Source: Microbacterium oleivorans NBRC 103075
GTDB taxonomy: Bacteria; Actinomycetota; Actinomycetes; Actinomycetales; Microbacteriaceae
Assembly (NCBI RefSeq): GCF_001552475.1
Contig: NZ_BCRG01000013.1
Coordinates: 1 to 64,000, forward strand
Direction of reading: 5' to 3'
DNA: 64,000 nucleotides
The notes under the pieces were generated by a model. The model did no database searches. It worked only from the letters and a program-made list of their open reading frames with translations, and was not told where the DNA came from. Positions 60,557 to 64,000 of the stretch are shown one piece after another; position 1 is the first letter of the stretch; every line of letters begins with the position of its first letter. The translations under genes were made by a program, and so were the position numbers.

Positions 60557-61951
60557 TCATCCGGCGTTCTGCGCGGCCCGCACCCCGGCCATGAAACGCC
60601 GCACGTCACGGTCGACCAGGATGTCGGCGGGCCGGAGAGGCCGCGAAAGGTACAGCCCGTCGAGCGTCGTCAGCCGCGACAGCGCGACGTACGTCTGCCC
60701 CGGCGCGAAGGCACCGTGGCCGAGGTCGATGATCGCGCGGTCGTAGGTCTTGCCCTGCGACTTGTGGATCGTGACCGCCCACGCCAGTCGCAGCGGGAAC
60801 TGCGTGTACTCCGCGACGATCTCGCGGGTCAGCTTGCGGGTGGCCGGATCGTACGCGTAGCGGAACTTCTCCCACACGGTCGGCTCGACGTCGTGCTCCT
60901 CGCCGTCGAGCTCGACGCGCACGGTCCCCCCGGCGATGCGGCATACGGTCCCGATCGAGCCGTTCACCCAGCGCGGACCGTCGCCGCCGAACCCGCCGAT
61001 GTCGTTGCGGAGGAACATGACCTGGGCGCCGACCTTGAGCTGCAGCTCCTGATCGGCGGGATATGAGGCGTCGCCGCGACCGAAGTCACCGCTGATCTCC
61101 GCTCGCGCCGTCTGAGCGGGCCCGGGAAGCGCGTCGAGGTGACGCTGGTTGATTCTCGACACGATGTCATTGCGGGTCGCAAGGGTGATGATCGGCACCT
61201 CGCCGACGGCCGGCTCGGGCGGTTTCCGCGCGCCGGCGGTGTTCAGCGCCTCCGCGATGTCGGCGGTCACGATCCCGTGGCGCACCGCGTTGAGCATCGT
61301 CTTGAACGAATCGTCGGACTGCCGGTGGATGTTGCGGAGCTCGGCGATGTGCAGCGGAGCGCCGACGCGGCCGAGATCGAGCAGCCCGTCGGAGCGGATG
61401 GCACCGGCATCTGCTCGGGGACCCGACCACACCTGCGCGTCGAAGAACCAGAACGAGCGGTAGTGGTCCTGGATGTAGCGCAGCTCGTCGCCGCGGGGCG
61501 GGACGGGCGAGAGCTGGTACGGGTCGCCGAACATGACGACCTGCACGCCGCCGAATGCCTCGGCGCGCTTGCGACGGGCCTGGCGGAGCGAGCGGTCGAT
61601 GGCATCCATCACGTCGGCGTTCACCATCGAGACCTCGTCGATGATGAGCGTGTCGATCGCATTGAGGATCTTGCGCGTCGCCTCGGTCTGCTCGATCTCG
61701 CTGTCGGCGATCAGTCCGATCGGAAGCTTGAACAGCGAGTGGATCGTCTGGCCCTCGACGTTGAGCGCCGCGACTCCCGTGGGTGCGCAGACGGCGATCT
61801 GCTTCTCGGTGTTCCAGGAGAGGTGCTGCAGGAGAGTGGACTTGCCGGTTCCCGCGCGACCGGTCACGAACACGTGCTCGCGGGTGTCTTCGATGAGACG
61901 GAAGAGCGCGTCCTGTTCGGGAGACAGGGGCGGCAGGGTCACCGGAACCAT
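60557..61951 (-). CDS. PIF1-like superfamily 1 helicase
   Basis: A 464 aa SF1B helicase: Walker A GRAGTGKST (about 31-39), motif II LIIDEVSM, motif III FGDPYQLSPVPPRG, motif V/VI WAVTIHKSQGKTYDRAIIDLG and TYVALSRLTTLDGLYL. Compact, with no extra domains. Could unwind G4-rich or R-loop DNA. Start may instead be GTG 61942, which has TAGCAT 7 nt upstream. Confidence 0.87.
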   Translation of the reverse strand: MVPVTLPPLSPEQDALFRLIEDTREHVFVTGRAGTGKSTLLQHLSWNTEKQIAVCAPTGVAALNVEGQTIHSLFKLPIGLIADSEIEQTEATRKILNAIDTLIIDEVSMVNADVMDAIDRSLRQARRKRAEAFGGVQVVMFGDPYQLSPVPPRGDELRYIQDHYRSFWFFDAQVWSGPRADAGAIRSDGLLDLGRVGAPLHIAELRNIHRQSDDSFKTMLNAVRHGIVTADIAEALNTAGARKPPEPAVGEVPIITLATRNDIVSRINQRHLDALPGPAQTARAEISGDFGRGDASYPADQELQLKVGAQVMFLRNDIGGFGGDGPRWVNGSIGTVCRIAGGTVRVELDGEEHDVEPTVWEKFRYAYDPATRKLTREIVAEYTQFPLRLAWAVTIHKSQGKTYDRAIIDLGHGAFAPGQTYVALSRLTTLDGLYLSRPLRPADILVDRDVRRFMAGVRAAQNAG

Positions 61952-61986
61952 GCTAGCTACCAGCCGAGCTTTCCTAGACTGAGCGT

Positions 61987-63099
61987 GTGGAACACGATGG
62001 GGGCGATGTGACGGCAGAAGCCCCTGTCGCGCGCACCCGCACCGCGACCGTCGCCGGTCCGCGGCGCCGACGGAAGCTCGCGGCCGATCTGGCGGCGCTG
62101 AGTGTGGTCGGCATCCTCCTCGTCGGTGCGATCGGTGCGACCTCCGCGGTGCTCTACCGCCAGCTCTACAGCCCGACCGCGTTCGTCCTGGACTACCTGC
62201 ACCTGCTCGCCGACGGCCGCGCGACCGACGCGCTCCTCGTCCCCGGGGTGTCGGCGTCGTCGAAGACCCTCGCCGCCGCCGACCTGCCGGAGGACGCGAG
62301 CGGAGCCCTCCTCCGCAGCAGCACCCTGACGCCCCTGTCCGACGTCGAGCCGGTGTCGGAGAAGACGGATGCCGACGGCACGACCACTGTGACGGTGACG
62401 TATCGCGTCGGCGGTCACGCCGGCGCGACCTCGTTCCAGGTGGAGCGCGACGCGCAGGACGACGGGATCCTTCCCCGCTGGCGTTTCGCGAAGAGCCCGC
62501 TCGCCGTCATCGAGCTCGCCGTCAAGGGATCGATGCAGTTCGAGGTGAACGGCTTCTCGGTCGACAAGCGTCAAGTGTCCCCCGACGGCAACGAGGCCGA
62601 TCCGCTCGACCCGATCCCGATGCTGGCCTTTTCTCCGGGGCTGTACTCGATCAAGGTCGACACCGCCGCGACCACGAGTCCCGGGGTCGCCGTACTCTCG
62701 GACACCCCGCTTGCCGAGATCCCCGTTTCGTTCCAAGCCGAGCCGACGGACAAGTTCATCGGGGTCGTGCAGAAGCAGGTCGATGGCTTCCTGGCGCAGT
62801 GCGCGACGCAGAAGGTGCTGCAGCCGACGGGATGCCCCTTCGGCTACTACGTGCGCAACCGCATCGTCGAGCCGCCGAACTGGAAGATCGAAGAGAACCC
62901 TGTCGTCACCCTCGAACCCGACGGCGCCGGCTGGGCGATCACCCGCACGCAGGCCGTCGCGAAGATCGAGGTGCAGATCCGGTCGATCTTCGACGGATCG
63001 GTCTACAACGTGACCGAGCTGGTGCCGTTCTTCCTCACGGGCAAGATCACGATCCTGCCCGACGGAACCGCGTCGATCGCGGTCTCGGCCGCAGACTGA
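61987..63099 (+). CDS. Membrane-anchored extracytoplasmic protein (370 aa)
   Basis: Basic N-terminus (RTRTATVAGPRRRRKL), one membrane span (about 34-56), then an extracellular region of beta-rich repeats without known domain. Two cysteines (CATQKVLQPTGC) may form a disulfide. GTG start with TAGACT 6 nt upstream. Divergent from the helicase gene. Resembles other actinobacterial secreted proteins of unknown role. Confidence 0.78.
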   Translation: MEHDGGDVTAEAPVARTRTATVAGPRRRRKLAADLAALSVVGILLVGAIGATSAVLYRQLYSPTAFVLDYLHLLADGRATDALLVPGVSASSKTLAAADLPEDASGALLRSSTLTPLSDVEPVSEKTDADGTTTVTVTYRVGGHAGATSFQVERDAQDDGILPRWRFAKSPLAVIELAVKGSMQFEVNGFSVDKRQVSPDGNEADPLDPIPMLAFSPGLYSIKVDTAATTSPGVAVLSDTPLAEIPVSFQAEPTDKFIGVVQKQVDGFLAQCATQKVLQPTGCPFGYYVRNRIVEPPNWKIEENPVVTLEPDGAGWAITRTQAVAKIEVQIRSIFDGSVYNVTELVPFFLTGKITILPDGTASIAVSAAD

Positions 63100-63105
63100 T
63101 CGGAT

Positions 63106-64000
63106 TCAGCGCGCTGCGTGGCGCTCGGCATCCCGTTCGTCACGGGCGGCGATCTCGGCCAACCGCGCGTTGTACGCCTCGAGTTCCGCGTCGCCACTGC
63201 GATCGGCCTGACGGTCGCCGCTGCGCTGACTGCGCTCGTCGGAACGGTTCCACTGCACGGCCACGACGATCGCGAGGATGAGCGTCGGGATCTCACCGAT
63301 GGACCACGCGATGCCGCCGCCGGTGTACTGGTCGGAGAGGGGATCGAGACCCCACTCGCGACCCATCGACCCGAACCACTCTGCGACGAACAGTCCCGAC
63401 GACATCATGATCGCAATGCCGAAGAAGGCGTGCATCGCCATGACGCCGATGAGGGTCAGCAGGCGGCCGGCGTGCGGCAGACGGTACGGCACCGGGTCGA
63501 TGCCGACGAGCGACAGCACGAAGAGGTACCCGACGGTGAGGAAATGCACCACCATCCACTCGTGGCCGAGGTGCTCGTAGAGCGTCCAGCGGAAGAGGTC
63601 GGTGTAGTAGAACGCCCAGAGCGACACGATGAACAGTGCTGCTGCGACGAGCGGGTGCGTGATGATCTTCGCGTAAGGGCTGTGCACTGCCCAGAGAATC
63701 CACTCCCGGCCCCCGCGCGTACCGTCGTCGCGCTTGCGGATCGCGCGCGACGCGAGCGTCACGGGAGCGCCGAAGACGAGGCACATCGGAATCGCCATCG
63801 AGAGCAGCATGTGGCCCACCATGTGCATGCTGAACAGGTAGTCCTGGTACGCGTTCACCGGTCCGCAGGTGACGTAGAACAGCAGCGCGAGACCGATGCC
63901 CCAGAAGATCGTCCGCCCGACGGGCCATGCGTCGCCGCGTCGAACGAGGCGGCGGACGCCGGCGAAGTAGAAGAACAGGCCGAACCCGACGGCGAACGCC
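63106..64000 (-). CDS. CtaG-like cytochrome c oxidase assembly protein (5' end outside window)
   Basis: The reading frame stays open to the window edge. It encodes a polytopic protein with FYVTCGPVNAYQDYLFSMHMVGHMLLSMAIP, the histidine-rich Caa3_CtaG signature, and about six spans, ending in a charged tail rich in Arg, Asp and Glu. Such proteins deliver copper to or assemble cytochrome oxidase; many actinobacterial members are fused to a CopD domain at the N-terminus, which would lie outside. Partial gene. Confidence 0.85.
   Translation of the reverse strand, partial: AFAVGFGLFFYFAGVRRLVRRGDAWPVGRTIFWGIGLALLFYVTCGPVNAYQDYLFSMHMVGHMLLSMAIPMCLVFGAPVTLASRAIRKRDDGTRGGREWILWAVHSPYAKIITHPLVAAALFIVSLWAFYYTDLFRWTLYEHLGHEWMVVHFLTVGYLFVLSLVGIDPVPYRLPHAGRLLTLIGVMAMHAFFGIAIMMSSGLFVAEWFGSMGREWGLDPLSDQYTGGGIAWSIGEIPTLILAIVVAVQWNRSDERSQRSGDRQADRSGDAELEAYNARLAEIAARDERDAERHAAR

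Overview
This window comes from a high-GC Gram-positive actinobacterium, most probably a Microbacteriaceae member close to Microbacterium. That placement is an inference. It rests on the dnaK-grpE-dnaJ-hspR operon with HAIR operators, a bifunctional-type dCTP deaminase, a uroporphyrinogen-III synthase fused to a winged helix, many start codons with a TANNNT box only 6-7 nt upstream (leaderless style), and heavy use of the hexamer GGATGC/GCATCC. The window reads as chromosomal. I see no phage genes, transposases, CRISPR array or rRNA. There is one tRNA gene (Gly, CCC), and no gene-free stretch is longer than about 260 bp.

Layout. 0.1-13.1 kb: heat-shock block on the minus strand (ClpB lacking its N-domain with a coupled GNAT gene; HspR, DnaJ, GrpE, DnaK). 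A GlxA-type regulator, three small membrane proteins, two family-4 glycosyltransferases and an endonuclease-like gene bracketed by two palindromic elements lie in between. 13.1-15.8 kb: GNAT, UMF1-type MFS transporter, NAD(P)-binding reductase. 15.9-24.2 kb: glycan-utilisation locus (GH95 fucosidase; divergent ROK repressor, BadF-type sugar kinase, NagB and GH2 beta-galactosidase with overlapping ends). 24.2-34.2 kb: BCCT transporter, a MarR/His-rich pair, Dcd, GH42 beta-galactosidase with TetR, alcohol dehydrogenase, LysR with an MFS pump, and tRNA-Gly. 34.4-41.5 kb: membrane-embedded hydrolase, an arsenic locus (ArsC, an aquaporin-type channel, ArsR, ArsN-like acetyltransferase, and a 35-codon remnant of a flavoprotein gene), TetR, two paralogous small proteins and a ZapE-like ATPase. 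41.6-45.4 kb: a three-gene envelope module (DUF3618, Holin-X-like, coiled protein) and NhaA. 45.5-51.2 kb: SDR remnant, alcohol dehydrogenase, GH78 rhamnosidase with a frameshifted tail, MarR, and a pair of paralogous 112-114 aa proteins. 51.3-58.3 kb: nitrite assimilation (FNT channel, NirB, NirD, siroheme synthase, HemD-winged helix, sirohydrochlorin chelatase), where the five genes from nirB onward overlap by 4 bp each. 58.3-64 kb: EamA exporter, a catalytically degenerate beta-lactamase-fold lipoprotein, a PIF1-like helicase, a membrane-anchored unknown and the 3' part of a CtaG-like gene.

How it fits together. HspR should repress its own operon and clpB through the HAIR sites. The nitrite operon pairs the enzyme with synthesis of its siroheme cofactor. 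The arsenic locus pairs arsenate reduction with a channel instead of a pump. The most unusual signals are: (1) two copies of a structured leader with a compensatory base pair, one before nhaA and one before an unknown gene just after it; (2) the endonuclease gene flanked by inverted-repeat elements; (3) a lipoprotein that has lost all beta-lactamase-family catalytic motifs; (4) a His-rich protein opposite a His-rich MarR regulator with five operator half-sites. All family assignments are from reading the translated sequence; no database search was possible.
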